Below are positions 18,891 through 28,206 of a DNA stretch of 64,000 nucleotides, piece after piece. The position numbers and the translations under genes were made by a program. The notes beneath the pieces were generated by a model. It was not told where the DNA came from. It made no database searches and saw nothing but the letters and a program-made list of their open reading frames with translations. The DNA comes from Pseudoalteromonas lipolytica (GTDB lineage: Bacteria; Pseudomonadota; Gammaproteobacteria; Enterobacterales; Alteromonadaceae), in assembly GCF_900116435.1 (NCBI RefSeq), contig NZ_FPAZ01000010.1:95374-159373 (forward strand). The letters are read 5' to 3'. How positions within the stretch are numbered: the stretch's first letter is position 1; every line of letters starts with the position of its first letter.

Positions 18891-20564
18891 TTATGCATGC
18901 GCACTAATCAGCTCTTTCGCATTTGCTCTGGCCATTTTGCTAATATTATCGCCAGCGAGTAGACGGGCAATTTCATCAATTCGTCCATCTTTACTGAGCT
19001 TATTCATTTGTGTGTAGGTTTCACCATTTGCAATTTCTTTCGCAACAAAAAATTGCTGATGCCCAGAGCTAGCAACCTGTGGCAAGTGCGTAACACAAAT
19101 AACTTGGGTTGATTTGCCAAGCTGGCGCAATAACTTGCCAACCGCTGAGGCCGTTGGGCCAGAAATACCCACATCGACTTCGTCGAATATGAGTGTTGGC
19201 GTTGTCACGCGCTGGGCGATAATGACTTGTATCGCTAAACTGATACGCGAAAGCTCGCCACCCGATGCAACTTTCGATAAAGCTTGCATTGGTTGCCCAG
19301 GGTTGGTCGATACCAAAAACGCCACGGTATCAAATCCCATTGCACTGGGGGCTTTATCACTCGTTTGTTGAATATCAATCGCAAACTGGCCATTTTCCAT
19401 TGATAAGTTAGCCATGCTATCGCTGATCAATGTGTTGAGTGTTTCGGCATAACGCTGGCGGCTATCACTTAAAACCTGTGCAGCGTCTTTATATTCATCA
19501 AGGGCTGTATTTATCTCGGTTTCTAACGATGCTAAGCGGTCACTATTGTAGCTAATTGAAGCAAGCTCTTTCGCAATTGATTGGTGAAATTCTACCAGCT
19601 CTTCCGGTTTTATATGGTGCTTGCGTGCTAAATCCATTGCCCCAGTTAAACGAGTTTCTACTTCGTCGAGGCGAGCAGGATCTAAATCTGTTATATCTAC
19701 GTAGCTGCGAATTTCACGGCTTGCTTCTTCAACCTGAACAGCGGCTTCACTTAAAAGCGCTGCAATGCTAGATAGGCTATCATCGTAGCCAGCAAGTTCA
19801 GCAAATTGCTGTGCACTGTGTTGCAGCATTGAGCATGCACTTTGCTCATCACTTTCGTATAAGTGCTGAAGTTCACGCTGGCACGACTCTAAAATAGTTT
19901 GGCTGTGGCTTAACTTATGGTGCTCAGCTTCTATTTCTTCAAACTCACCGGGTTGTAAGGCAAACTCGTCTAATTCAGCAACTTGGTATTCAAGTAGCTG
20001 TTTTTGAGCCGCTTGTTGCGCTTGTTGTTGTTCTAAGTGGTTAAACTCTTTTACTAGCGCCTGATAGGCTTTAAAGCGTTCTTTAACATTGGAAAGCAGG
20101 TTTGTATGGCCAGCATATGCATCCAGTAAATGCAGCTGATGCTCGGCTTTTAATAAATGCTGATGCGCGTGTTGACCATGAATAGAAATGAGGTATTGCC
20201 CAAGCTCTTTAAGCTGCGCAGCAGTGACAGGGCTGCCATTAATATAGCTTTTACTCCGGCCATTTTTACAAATAACACGGCGCAGTAAGCATTCACCTTC
20301 TGCATTAGACAGTAAGTGATGTTCTAAAAACTGTTGAGCAAGGGGTAATTGGGTAATATCGAATTGCGCGCAGATTTCTGCACGCTCAGTTCCTGGACGA
20401 ACAGCACCCGCATCGGCGCGTTCGCCTAAACACAACGATAGGGCATCAATAGCAATTGATTTCCCTGCACCTGTTTCACCTGTAATGGCTGTCATACCAT
20501 TGTGCCACTCAGTACTCAAGTTACTTACAATGGCAAAGTTTTTAATTTCTAACCCGATTAACAT
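18891..20564 (-). CDS. recN: DNA repair protein RecN
   Basis: The 557-residue SMC-like ATPase acts in double-strand break repair. Walker A is GETGAGKS (29-36), a long coiled coil spans about 155-370, and the C-terminal half has the ABC signature LSKVASGGELSR and Walker B PTLIFDEVDVGISG. Length is typical. Two LexA boxes lie between it and the upstream gene, so it should be strongly SOS-induced, as in E. coli where recN also has multiple boxes. It follows nadK and a small membrane protein gene on the same strand, but its own promoter makes it largely independent. Confidence 0.97.
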   Translation of the reverse strand: MLIGLEIKNFAIVSNLSTEWHNGMTAITGETGAGKSIAIDALSLCLGERADAGAVRPGTERAEICAQFDITQLPLAQQFLEHHLLSNAEGECLLRRVICKNGRSKSYINGSPVTAAQLKELGQYLISIHGQHAHQHLLKAEHQLHLLDAYAGHTNLLSNVKERFKAYQALVKEFNHLEQQQAQQAAQKQLLEYQVAELDEFALQPGEFEEIEAEHHKLSHSQTILESCQRELQHLYESDEQSACSMLQHSAQQFAELAGYDDSLSSIAALLSEAAVQVEEASREIRSYVDITDLDPARLDEVETRLTGAMDLARKHHIKPEELVEFHQSIAKELASISYNSDRLASLETEINTALDEYKDAAQVLSDSRQRYAETLNTLISDSMANLSMENGQFAIDIQQTSDKAPSAMGFDTVAFLVSTNPGQPMQALSKVASGGELSRISLAIQVIIAQRVTTPTLIFDEVDVGISGPTASAVGKLLRQLGKSTQVICVTHLPQVASSGHQQFFVAKEIANGETYTQMNKLSKDGRIDEIARLLAGDNISKMARANAKELISAHA

Positions 20565-20565
20565 A

Positions 20566-20605
20566 CTGTTTATCCATCCAGCTAATTAACTGTTAATTTA
20601 TACAG
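20566..20605 (-). promoter_or_regulatory. Two LexA (SOS) boxes upstream of recN
   Basis: On the plus strand, CTGTTAATTTATACAG (20590-20605) and CTGTTTATCCATCCAG (20566-20581) both fit CTG-N10-CAG. The first is close to the E. coli consensus; the second ends one base from the recN start codon and covers its ribosome-binding region. The centres are 24 bp apart. Confidence 0.85.
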
Positions 20606-20632
20606 TGTTTTCGGGTTTTGCAAATTAAATTT

Positions 20633-21196
20633 TTATGCTTTTGTTAATTCTGATATCTGTTTTTCGTGATTTAATTCATCAGGCATTGATGGACTCTGGC
20701 TTTGCGCAGGGTCATCATGTTGATTAATAGGTGGCGCGTATTTAATAACTTCAATTAATGAGGGTAATACTTCTTGATAAAACGCTTTATTGTATTCAAT
20801 GCCATTATAAGGAAGTTGTGCCATAAAGTATTGTAATCTATCGGCAAGTTGGTCATGTTCATGCGGGCTTTGTGCTTTGTTTGCTTCCATGATTATGGTG
20901 CTGATAAACAACTCACTAATAAACTCTAAATGCGTTAGATTTTCTTCGTTGTGAGCTTGAACGACAAAGTAATTACTGGTGATTTGGTTCAAACGTGCAA
21001 CATTTTTAGGGCGAATGAGCTTTGCTTCACTAAATTCGATTAATTTAATTTTGAAGTCGTTATTGATCTCTTTTACACGTTGATTAAAGCGTTTTTTTTC
21101 GGCTTCTATCGCTTTGCGACGGTTGCTTTCGATGATCCAATAGCAGCCTAGTAGAGTGATCAACAATAAAAGAGCAAGAAAAACTATATAGCTCAT
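20633..21196 (-). CDS. Hypothetical membrane-anchored protein
   Basis: I do not recognise this 187-residue protein. It has one N-terminal membrane helix (about residues 3-22), then a charged, probably coiled-coil segment (RRKAIEAEKKRFNQRVKEINNDF), a helical domain (about 60-150) and a polar tail rich in Gln, Pro and Ser. It lies between nadK and recN on the same strand. The ribosome site (AAGGA, 12 bases upstream) is weakly placed. A cytoplasmic domain tethered to the inner membrane is the likeliest topology. Confidence 0.65.
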   Translation of the reverse strand: MSYIVFLALLLLITLLGCYWIIESNRRKAIEAEKKRFNQRVKEINNDFKIKLIEFSEAKLIRPKNVARLNQITSNYFVVQAHNEENLTHLEFISELFISTIIMEANKAQSPHEHDQLADRLQYFMAQLPYNGIEYNKAFYQEVLPSLIEVIKYAPPINQHDDPAQSQSPSMPDELNHEKQISELTKA

Positions 21197-21291
21197 TTTT
21201 GCTTAGGTTCCTTAAATGTGTACTACGGTAAAGTGAATTATTTTGCGCTAATAGATTTCACTTGGCAATTATTTAAGAAGAAAATTGCTGT

Positions 21292-22176
21292 TTAAAATAA
21301 GCGGCTACCCCAGTTCAGTTTTTTTCGCAGTACATTGTAATAAGAATATTCTTTTGGATGAATTAAGCGTAACCGTTTGTCAGCTTTTTTGATAACCACT
21401 TCATCGCCAGGTAAAACAGCCAAAACAACGTGGCTGTCACAGCTCACTTGTAAGCTGTCGGTATTTTCTAAGCTGAGTTTAAGGCGTACCTCGTTATCGG
21501 CATCAACGACTAAAGGGCGACTCGAAAGAGTATGAGGAAACATGGGTACTAACGAAATAGCATTCAGTTCTGGTGTCAAAATAGGCCCGCCACCAGAGAG
21601 AGAATAGGCCGTTGACCCCGTCGGTGTAGATACGATTAAACCATCAGAGCGTTGTGAAAATACAAAATCATTATTTATGAAGGCTTCGAACTCAATCATG
21701 TGAGCGACTTTATCGGCATGGAGTACCGCTTCATTAACCGCTGAATTTGCGCTTTTAAGTTCAGCATGTCGGTATACTTCTACTTCTAGCAGGAAGCGTT
21801 TTTCTTCAATGAATTGACCACTTAGAACCTGCTCTAAACTTGCTTCAAAACCTTCTGGGTTTAAGTCGGTTAAAAATCCGAGGTTACCACGGTTTACGCC
21901 AATCACTGCAACGTCAAAACGCGCTAAAACACGTGCAGCACCTAACATGTTGCCATCGCCACCGACAACGATGGCTAAATCAGCACGCTCGCCTAACTCA
22001 ACGAGTTTAACGAGGTTGTTCGCAGGCACATCTTCTAATTGCCGGCCCGTTCGTTGCTCAACGAGCACCTCAAAACCTAACGCTCGTAAAAAGGTGTGTA
22101 ATCGCTGTAGCGTTGTAGCCGCGGCGCTGTGGTTAGGTTTACCAATTAAACCTATGGTTTTAAACGGTGAGTCCAT
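21292..22176 (-). CDS. nadK: NAD kinase
   Basis: The 294-residue enzyme phosphorylates NAD to NADP. The diagnostic GGDGN motif is at 72-76 ([13 protein letters not shown]), followed by [13 protein letters not shown] and the conserved [23 protein letters not shown] block that binds the adenine nucleotide. Length matches E. coli NadK (292). nadK near recN and grpE is a conserved arrangement in gammaproteobacteria. It diverges from the hrcA-like gene over a 121-bp spacer. No clear ribosome site precedes the ATG. Confidence 0.97.
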   Translation of the reverse strand: MDSPFKTIGLIGKPNHSAAATTLQRLHTFLRALGFEVLVEQRTGRQLEDVPANNLVKLVELGERADLAIVVGGDGNMLGAARVLARFDVAVIGVNRGNLGFLTDLNPEGFEASLEQVLSGQFIEEKRFLLEVEVYRHAELKSANSAVNEAVLHADKVAHMIEFEAFINNDFVFSQRSDGLIVSTPTGSTAYSLSGGGPILTPELNAISLVPMFPHTLSSRPLVVDADNEVRLKLSLENTDSLQVSCDSHVVLAVLPGDEVVIKKADKRLRLIHPKEYSYYNVLRKKLNWGSRLF

Positions 22177-22239
22177 GGTACGTGCACTTAACTATTTCAT
22201 AGGGATAGATTACATTAAAAATTAATGCTTTGAAAATAA

Positions 22240-22268
22240 CTTGAAATAAACTTGCAGTGCCCAAATAT
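22240..22268 (+). promoter_or_regulatory. Candidate sigma-32 promoter before the hrcA-like gene
   Basis: CTTGAAA (22240-22246), a 13-base spacer and CCCAAATAT (from 22260) resemble the heat-shock consensus CTTGAAA-N13-15-CCCCATNT. The -35 is perfect and the -10 partial. Confidence 0.5.
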
Positions 22269-22297
22269 CTTAGGGCAAGAGTCAAGATGTAAGAATT

Positions 22298-23242
22298 ATG
22301 AAATTAAACCCCCGCGATCAACAAATTTTTTCAGCCGTAATGAGCCTATATTGTAATGGCGAGGGCCAACCAGTGGCTTCAACGCGTATAGCAAAGCAAA
22401 AGGGCATGGCTGTGTGCTCTGCCACAGTGCGAAATGCAATGGCAAGGCTTGAAAAAGAAGGGTTGCTTTATTCGCCACACACCTCGGCAGGCCGCGTGCC
22501 AACAAATGCTGGGTTTGACTATTGGTTAACCGAATTTTTCTCTTTGCCCGAAATTGCTACGTATTGGCAACCTCAACAAGCACAACTTGTTGAGCTGGCT
22601 CACGGCTTGAGCCAACGTTATAAAGTATGTTGTTGTGTTGGTTTACCGCAAGTGAGTTCGCAATTGGTTTTTAGGGTTGAAGTGCTTGACTTTGATGGCA
22701 GTGATTGGCTTATTTTACTGATTGATAGAGCAGGGCAAAGTCACAATATTTGTATTAGTAAACCTGAGGACGCCAGTGATTCGGTTCGCTATCAGTTTGC
22801 AACGTGGCTTAATACGGTGTTCAGTCAACAAACTCTGATGGAAGGTCTTTACCGTATGCAGGCAATGGCGAATACTGCACCGCGCAACTGCCATGACTCG
22901 TTGACCCAATGGACTCGCCAATTGAGCCAGAAACTGGGATCTGATAACAGTATTGTGGTAGGTGAAAACTATTTATATAAGCAAGTAGACTGTCAAACGA
23001 GCTTAAATATAGGCGTCTCTTTTTTAAATTTTGTTGAAGATAAGCTCGCATTTAGAAACGGTTTGTCGGTATTAAACACAGAACAACTTCCATTTACCGA
23101 TTGTGATGAGTTAATGGTGTTCAGCCTTCCTTACTTTAATAACCTCGAATATCAGAGTCGTTTTTGTGTTATTTGTCCAAAATCAGCACAAATTGAAGCA
23201 ATCATCCAAGAATTTGAGTTAATCGGGTCATCAACCTCTTGA
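22298..23242 (+). CDS. HrcA-like transcription repressor
   Basis: The 314-residue protein has the N-terminal winged helix of HrcA: LNPRDQQIFSAVMSLYCNG, then CSATVRNAMARLEKEGLL and the diagnostic PHTSAGRVPTNAGFDYWL (about residues 62-80). HrcA represses chaperone genes by binding CIRCE elements and is refolded by GroEL. The C-terminal two thirds are diverged and shorter than usual (HrcA is about 340). It sits directly upstream of grpE, the classical place. I found no CIRCE element here, so its targets, if any, lie elsewhere or its recognition has changed. Most enteric relatives lack this gene. Confidence 0.7.
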   Translation: MKLNPRDQQIFSAVMSLYCNGEGQPVASTRIAKQKGMAVCSATVRNAMARLEKEGLLYSPHTSAGRVPTNAGFDYWLTEFFSLPEIATYWQPQQAQLVELAHGLSQRYKVCCCVGLPQVSSQLVFRVEVLDFDGSDWLILLIDRAGQSHNICISKPEDASDSVRYQFATWLNTVFSQQTLMEGLYRMQAMANTAPRNCHDSLTQWTRQLSQKLGSDNSIVVGENYLYKQVDCQTSLNIGVSFLNFVEDKLAFRNGLSVLNTEQLPFTDCDELMVFSLPYFNNLEYQSRFCVICPKSAQIEAIIQEFELIGSSTS

Positions 23243-23265
23243 ATCTTTTTATTCAATCCCCATAA
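23238..23265 (+). promoter_or_regulatory. Sigma-32 (heat-shock) promoter of grpE
   Basis: CTTGAAT (23238-23244), a 13-base spacer and CCCCATAA (23258-23265) match the sigma-32 consensus at nearly every position. The -35 overlaps the stop codon of the hrcA-like gene. Transcription would start about 30 bases before the grpE ATG. Confidence 0.75.
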
Positions 23266-23300
23266 TTACCGCAGTTGTAAAGAATTGGAGCATTTAAGCT

Positions 23301-23909
23301 ATGTCTGAGCAGACAAAATCACCAGAGCAAGAAGTTGAACTAAACGAAGAATTTGAACAAATGCAAGCGGATGTTGACGCAGCCGTTGAAGCAGCAGAGC
23401 AAGTTGAAGGCGAAGAACTAAGCCCTGAAGCTGAAATTGCACTACTTTATAGTGAACTAGAAGCTGCAAAGCAAACTATAAATGATCAAAAAGACAGTGT
23501 TGTACGTGCCGCAGCAGATGTTGAAAACATGCGTCGCCGTGCCGCACAAGATGTTGAAAAAGCTCACAAGTTTGCACTTGAGAAGTTTGCTAACGAATTA
23601 TTACCCGTGATTGACAATTTAGAGCGTGCGATTGAGTTTTCTGACAAAGAAAATGAGCAGCTTAAGCCTGTACTTGAAGGTATCGAGATGACGGTAAAAA
23701 GCTTCAACGATGCCGTGTCTAAGTTTGGTGTAGAAATTGTTAACCCACAAGGTGAGCAGTTTAATCCAGAATTCCATCAAGCAATGTCAATTCAACCAAG
23801 CAATGATGTAGCACCTAATACGGTACTTGCAGTTATGCAAAAAGGGTACACGTTAAACGGTCGTTTACTGCGTCCTGCTATGGTAATGGTATCGAAAGAA
23901 GCTGAATAA
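23301..23909 (+). CDS. grpE: Nucleotide exchange factor GrpE
   Basis: The 202-residue protein releases ADP from DnaK. An acidic N-terminal stretch (about 1-50) leads into the long dimerising helix (about 55-135, with [20 protein letters not shown] and [13 protein letters not shown]), and a C-terminal beta domain holds the [16 protein letters not shown] motif. Length is typical (E. coli 197). GGAG precedes the start. The gene has its own heat-shock promoter, and a strong terminator follows. dnaK and dnaJ are not in this window. Confidence 0.97.
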   Translation: MSEQTKSPEQEVELNEEFEQMQADVDAAVEAAEQVEGEELSPEAEIALLYSELEAAKQTINDQKDSVVRAAADVENMRRRAAQDVEKAHKFALEKFANELLPVIDNLERAIEFSDKENEQLKPVLEGIEMTVKSFNDAVSKFGVEIVNPQGEQFNPEFHQAMSIQPSNDVAPNTVLAVMQKGYTLNGRLLRPAMVMVSKEAE

Positions 23910-23923
23910 ACGCTTTTTAGAGA

Positions 23924-23954
23924 AAAATGCCTGTCATAGACAGGCATTTTTTTT
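23924..23954 (+). terminator. Strong bidirectional terminator between grpE and the MFS gene
   Basis: AAAATGCCTGTC/GACAGGCATTTT is a 12-bp stem with an ATA loop, followed by T-residues. The right arm also encodes the last residues of the convergent transporter (NACL), so coding and terminator sequence overlap. Confidence 0.9.
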
Positions 23955-25133
23955 GTCTAATTTTCGATGCCAAAGCTGCACAAGTAGTATAAGGATAAGC
24001 GCACTGAACATCATGGCTGAAAATGGCACCGCACTTTGTGGGTGAATAAACGCGAGGATAGGTCCTACGAGTGCGCCACTGCCAAAACGTAACGTACCAA
24101 TTACCGCCGTTGCAGTCCCTGATTTTTCCTCGAATTGCATTAAAATCAATGAGTCGGCATTACTTGCCACAATCCCCAAACTCATCATTAAAGGCGCTAT
24201 GCTTGCGACGATAAAATACAGCGACAAATGCATTAAACTAAACAGCAGTAATGCTGAGCCCGATGCAAAGCCAATACCTAAGCCTATAAACAGTAATTTG
24301 CGCGATCCTAAGCGTGGTACAAGTCGGGTATTCATAAAGTTACCGAACATCAAGGCAAGTACGTTAAAGGCAAATAAAATACCGAAGAGTTGTTCATCTA
24401 CTTTAAAAAAGTCCAAATAAACGTAAGGCACAGACGTTAAAAAGCAGAAAAATGCGAACGAGGCAAACATAGAGCTAGCGATGTCGGCACGCGCACTTTG
24501 ACGTGAAAAGACGGTTTTATAGCTGTTAAAAAATAACGCTAAACCACGTTGCTGACTTTTGAAAATAGGGATATCAATTAAGTAAAGTTGCACAAGTGCT
24601 AAAATCGCAAAGCTATACGCAGCTAACACTAAAAATATAACCTGCCATGTCGAAATGCCCATAATTAAAGAGCCAAGCGTGGGGGCGATAAGGGGCGCTA
24701 CCATCATGATCATCGATACATACGACATCCCCTTTGCCGTATTCTCACGGTAAATATGACGAATAATACCCGGTACAACCACGGTTGCCGCGGCACCAGT
24801 GAAAGCCTGTACTGCCCTAAGTGACCAAAAAAGCTCTATGTTATGGCAAAATGCCAGTGCTAACGAACTTAAACCAAACAGCGCTAAGCCTACTTTAGCC
24901 AGTAATCGTCTACCAAGCTCATCGGCAATAGGGCCAAAAAATAGCATACCCAGTGCATAGCCAGCTAAATAGATACTCAATGAAATTTGTACATTTGGCA
25001 TGGTTGTTTGTAAGTCATTGGCAATGACCAACATCGCAGGTAGATACAAATCAATTGCCAGCGGAGTAATGGCGACAATACTTGCCAGTAACGGCAATAA
25101 AATGCGTTTATTTAATGTGTCGGGGGAAGGCAT
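23934..25133 (-). CDS. Bcr/CflA-family MFS drug exporter
   Basis: The protein of about 399 residues has twelve predicted membrane helices. TM1 ends in PLAIDLYLPAM, the Bcr/CflA hallmark, and the antiporter-type motif A appears as FGPIADELGRRLL after TM2. Members are proton antiporters for bicyclomycin, chloramphenicol or sulfonamides. I chose ATG 25133; a TTG at 25151 with a better-spaced AGGGG is an alternative adding six residues. The gene converges on grpE and its 3' end is embedded in the shared terminator. Substrate is unknown. Confidence 0.9.
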   Translation of the reverse strand: MPSPDTLNKRILLPLLASIVAITPLAIDLYLPAMLVIANDLQTTMPNVQISLSIYLAGYALGMLFFGPIADELGRRLLAKVGLALFGLSSLALAFCHNIELFWSLRAVQAFTGAAATVVVPGIIRHIYRENTAKGMSYVSMIMMVAPLIAPTLGSLIMGISTWQVIFLVLAAYSFAILALVQLYLIDIPIFKSQQRGLALFFNSYKTVFSRQSARADIASSMFASFAFFCFLTSVPYVYLDFFKVDEQLFGILFAFNVLALMFGNFMNTRLVPRLGSRKLLFIGLGIGFASGSALLLFSLMHLSLYFIVASIAPLMMSLGIVASNADSLILMQFEEKSGTATAVIGTLRFGSGALVGPILAFIHPQSAVPFSAMMFSALILILLVQLWHRKLDKKNACL

Positions 25134-25328
25134 TGGAAACTCATTTATCAATCAATAGACCCCTATTGTAGCAGCGAGTGGTTCGTTGGTGAACTTAGTT
25201 TGCCTGCTAACTAAAAGATTTAACTGAAAAATCACATTTGCACGGTGGGAAATGTATTTTCATATAAAATTAATGAATGCTTTGCTATATTAGCAACAAT
25301 TGCACTAATAGTATTTGTAAGGATTCAC

Positions 25329-26126
25329 ATGAAAAAGTTAATGATGGTCGTGTTAGCCACCGCTGTTTTAGCAGGGTGTAAAACGTCTCCAACGGGACGT
25401 ACACAGATCGCGCTCTACTCAGATCAACAAATGAGTCAAATGGGCCAAGCAAGCTTTGCTGAAATGAAGAAAACACAGCCGATTAACTCCGACCCAAAAG
25501 TTAATGCGTATGTAAAATGCATCGCAGACGATGTGATTTCTGTTTTGCCGCGTGAATATGCTCAACAAGCATGGGAAGTGGTGGTGTTCGAAGAAGATTC
25601 TGCGAATGCGTTTGCATTACCAGGCGGCTACATTGGCGTACATACCGGATTATTAAAAGTAGCGGTTAACAGGGATCAACTAGCGACCGTGTTAGGCCAT
25701 GAAGTTGCACACGTTATTGCTGAGCACTCGAATGAACGTGTATCGCAAAACTCCTTGATTCAAACAGGTTTACAAGTCGGTGGTGCTGCGCTTGATATGG
25801 GTAATGTGCAATATCGCGGTGAAATTATGCAAGCACTTGGACTCGGCGCACAATTTGGTGTGGTGTTACCTTTTAGCCGCTCACATGAATCTGAAGCTGA
25901 TATTGTAGGTTTAGACTTAATGGCAAAGGCCGGCTTTAACCCAGAGCAGTCAGTGTCATTATGGCAAAACATGAGTGCAGCTGGCAGCAGCGGCACACCC
26001 GAATTCATGTCGACTCACCCAGCACCGGGTAATCGAATTAAAGAGCTACAAAAACACATGCCAACGGCTTTAAAAGCACAACAAGCGGCAAAAGCGCAGG
26101 GCAGAAACCCACAGTGTAAACTGTAA
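25329..26126 (+). CDS. M48-family metalloprotease lipoprotein (LoiP/YggG-like)
   Basis: The 265-residue protein has a lipoprotein signal ending in the lipobox LAGC (C17). The zinc site is HEVAH (H124, E125, H128) with the distal glutamate at about E187 in HESEAD. E. coli LoiP and YcaL are outer-membrane-associated proteases of this type that cleave damaged or misassembled envelope proteins. I start at ATG 25329 because the signal peptide begins there; the frame is open further upstream. The gene is preceded by AAGGA and is probably monocistronic. Confidence 0.9.
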   Translation: MKKLMMVVLATAVLAGCKTSPTGRTQIALYSDQQMSQMGQASFAEMKKTQPINSDPKVNAYVKCIADDVISVLPREYAQQAWEVVVFEEDSANAFALPGGYIGVHTGLLKVAVNRDQLATVLGHEVAHVIAEHSNERVSQNSLIQTGLQVGGAALDMGNVQYRGEIMQALGLGAQFGVVLPFSRSHESEADIVGLDLMAKAGFNPEQSVSLWQNMSAAGSSGTPEFMSTHPAPGNRIKELQKHMPTALKAQQAAKAQGRNPQCKL

Positions 26127-26221
26127 ATTAGGACTATTTTCTTAGCTTTATACTTTAAACATAAGCCTAATCAATATATGGTTAGTCTTATGTTTTCAAA
26201 ATAAGTACAGAGCATTTAGGG

Positions 26222-28129
26222 ATGAAAAAAAAAGCTTTATCAGTAATTGTTTTAGCTACCGTTGTAACAACGTTAATATTTTATGTAACCAATACTGAAA
26301 CTTCACACACGAACGAATCAAAAGAAACCGTCAATACAACAAATGACATTAGCTCATTAGATAAAAATACCGAAGCGACTTCAGAAAAAAAAACCTACAA
26401 AAAACGCCCTTTTCCAAATGAAGTTCCAGACGAACAACTGTGCAGAGATTTAAATCTTAAGCAAAGCAATTTACACTATGATTTTTCAGATGAGATAGAA
26501 CTTAAAGCACTGCACGCTTTCAAAAATGGTTATTCAGCAAAGCAGGTTGCGGATGCAATTTGGTTTGTTAGCAGTTGGTCACAAGCGCAAGATTGGTATG
26601 AAAGGGCTATGTTGCATGAATCCGTTTCTGAATTGATACCAGTTATAAAATCATTGCCGAATAATGAACGGTTTCTTAGTCAATATAATTTTGTTAATGG
26701 ACCAAATTCATCGGCGACGGAAGTTTTGGATTATAAGGATTCATTAGACAGACTTTGGGCAGACTTACCACTTGAGGAGCTTAATCGGAAGATTACATCG
26801 ACTAATATTTCATCGGTCGAAACTTTCAATGAAATTGAACGGGTTTTTTCAAATTTCCCATACGAAATACTTAATAGTGAATCTATTTCCCCTTTAAATT
26901 CCATTTTAGGTTTTTTAGTTGCTAAGAAACGCATTCCTACTGCCATAATGCTTTTACAGCGCTATCCTGGACTTGAGTTTTCAACGGCTAACTTTACTAA
27001 CGAAGCAGCAACTCAACTCCTTATGATAATCGGTAATGAAGGTTATGAGATTGAAGACTCTGAAAGTTATCAGCAACTCTTTGATTTGTTGGGCTTGAGT
27101 GGAAAAGGTATTTACTATCAGGAAATTAATCATCCTTTGTTTAGTAATGTCGAGGTCAAAAATGCAGTAGAAAAGTTAAATCATGAAGGTATCGTTGTTA
27201 ACTTAATCCCAGTAGAGGATTTAGAAAAGCCAGAACCTATTTTTGTATTGAATATTGATAAGAATGAATTAACTGATGACGAAAAACGTAGTTTAGATAA
27301 ATGTAATTTAACAAGGGAGTGGCTTGAAGGACGTCAACTCAATTATTTGCAGCTTGATACATTCGAATCAACGCCTTTTATTGAATCAATTAAATCGTCA
27401 CCTGAATTTTATTTTTGTAAAAATCAACAGCACCCAGATGATTTTCCCCTCATTAAAAGTCAGTTTACTGAAATGAGAAAACAGATCACTCAAACAATAG
27501 CGAATCAGAATACTTCACTAGAAAAACTTGATTTAACAACGTTAGATGTACCAGACACGATGTTACCAGAAGTTAAATCTATTTTAGGAATCATTCTTGC
27601 TCGCGATTATTTACAAGCAACATCACTCAATGAGCAAGAAATTATGATGAGATTGAGTAATGTTGGCTTAAAGCCGTCAAGCAAGCATATTGCAAGTTTT
27701 TCGGGATTGGCTAGTTTGAAAGGTTTCACAATGTGGCTTGAAACGCTTTCTTTCGACGAACCAAAGGACGCTAAAGCCCTTTTAAATGAGTTTGCCAGTA
27801 AAGGTGCATATAAAGCATTTTCTGATCTTAATAGTATGGTAGGGGCTGAGTTTGATTTAGAGACTGAGCTGGATCCATTTTATTTTTTTATAAAAAACTA
27901 TTCTTCTATGACATTACACTTTGGTGATATTAATGCTTATGAACAGAAAGATAATGCGGCTTTCATAAACTATTTTAAGGTGAGTGGGGTAAAAATTAAG
28001 CCTCAGCATCGGCGAGCTATATTTAAACGTAAAATATCTGAGCAAGATGCTTATAAAGCACTAATTAGTCATTTCCCAGAGTTAAAGGTCGAAAATGTAG
28101 ATGAGTTCTTCTCTTTAAGTTGCTTATGA
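26222..28129 (+). CDS. Unrecognised 635-residue envelope protein
   Basis: I recognise no family. The N-terminus (MKKKALSVIVLATVVTTLIFYVT) is a signal anchor or uncleaved signal peptide, followed by a Ser/Thr/Asn/Lys-rich linker to about residue 70 and then a mostly helical domain to the end. Four cysteines are spread through the mature part, which would fit a periplasmic location. The gene is visibly more AT-rich than its neighbours and uses AT-rich codons, suggesting transfer or relaxed selection. It stands alone between the M48 protease gene and a strong terminator shared with the convergent porin gene. No ATPase, protease or hydrolase motif is visible. Confidence 0.75.
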   Translation: MKKKALSVIVLATVVTTLIFYVTNTETSHTNESKETVNTTNDISSLDKNTEATSEKKTYKKRPFPNEVPDEQLCRDLNLKQSNLHYDFSDEIELKALHAFKNGYSAKQVADAIWFVSSWSQAQDWYERAMLHESVSELIPVIKSLPNNERFLSQYNFVNGPNSSATEVLDYKDSLDRLWADLPLEELNRKITSTNISSVETFNEIERVFSNFPYEILNSESISPLNSILGFLVAKKRIPTAIMLLQRYPGLEFSTANFTNEAATQLLMIIGNEGYEIEDSESYQQLFDLLGLSGKGIYYQEINHPLFSNVEVKNAVEKLNHEGIVVNLIPVEDLEKPEPIFVLNIDKNELTDDEKRSLDKCNLTREWLEGRQLNYLQLDTFESTPFIESIKSSPEFYFCKNQQHPDDFPLIKSQFTEMRKQITQTIANQNTSLEKLDLTTLDVPDTMLPEVKSILGIILARDYLQATSLNEQEIMMRLSNVGLKPSSKHIASFSGLASLKGFTMWLETLSFDEPKDAKALLNEFASKGAYKAFSDLNSMVGAEFDLETELDPFYFFIKNYSSMTLHFGDINAYEQKDNAAFINYFKVSGVKIKPQHRRAIFKRKISEQDAYKALISHFPELKVENVDEFFSLSCL

Positions 28130-28161
28130 GTACTTTTAAGAAAAGTATTGCTATAAATTCT

Positions 28162-28195
28162 AAAACTGCGAAATAAATAACTATTTCGCAGTTTT
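28162..28195 (+). terminator. Strong 14-bp hairpin terminator, bidirectional
   Basis: AAAACTGCGAAATA and TATTTCGCAGTTTT pair perfectly around AATAAC. It serves the 635-residue protein gene and the convergent porin gene. Confidence 0.85.
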
Positions 28196-28206
28196 ATTGA
28201 TAACGT

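Noticed and set aside
22178..22297. CIRCE operator upstream of the HrcA-like gene.
   Set aside because: The spacer was read on both strands; no TTAGCACTC-N9-GAGTGCTAA-like repeat is present.
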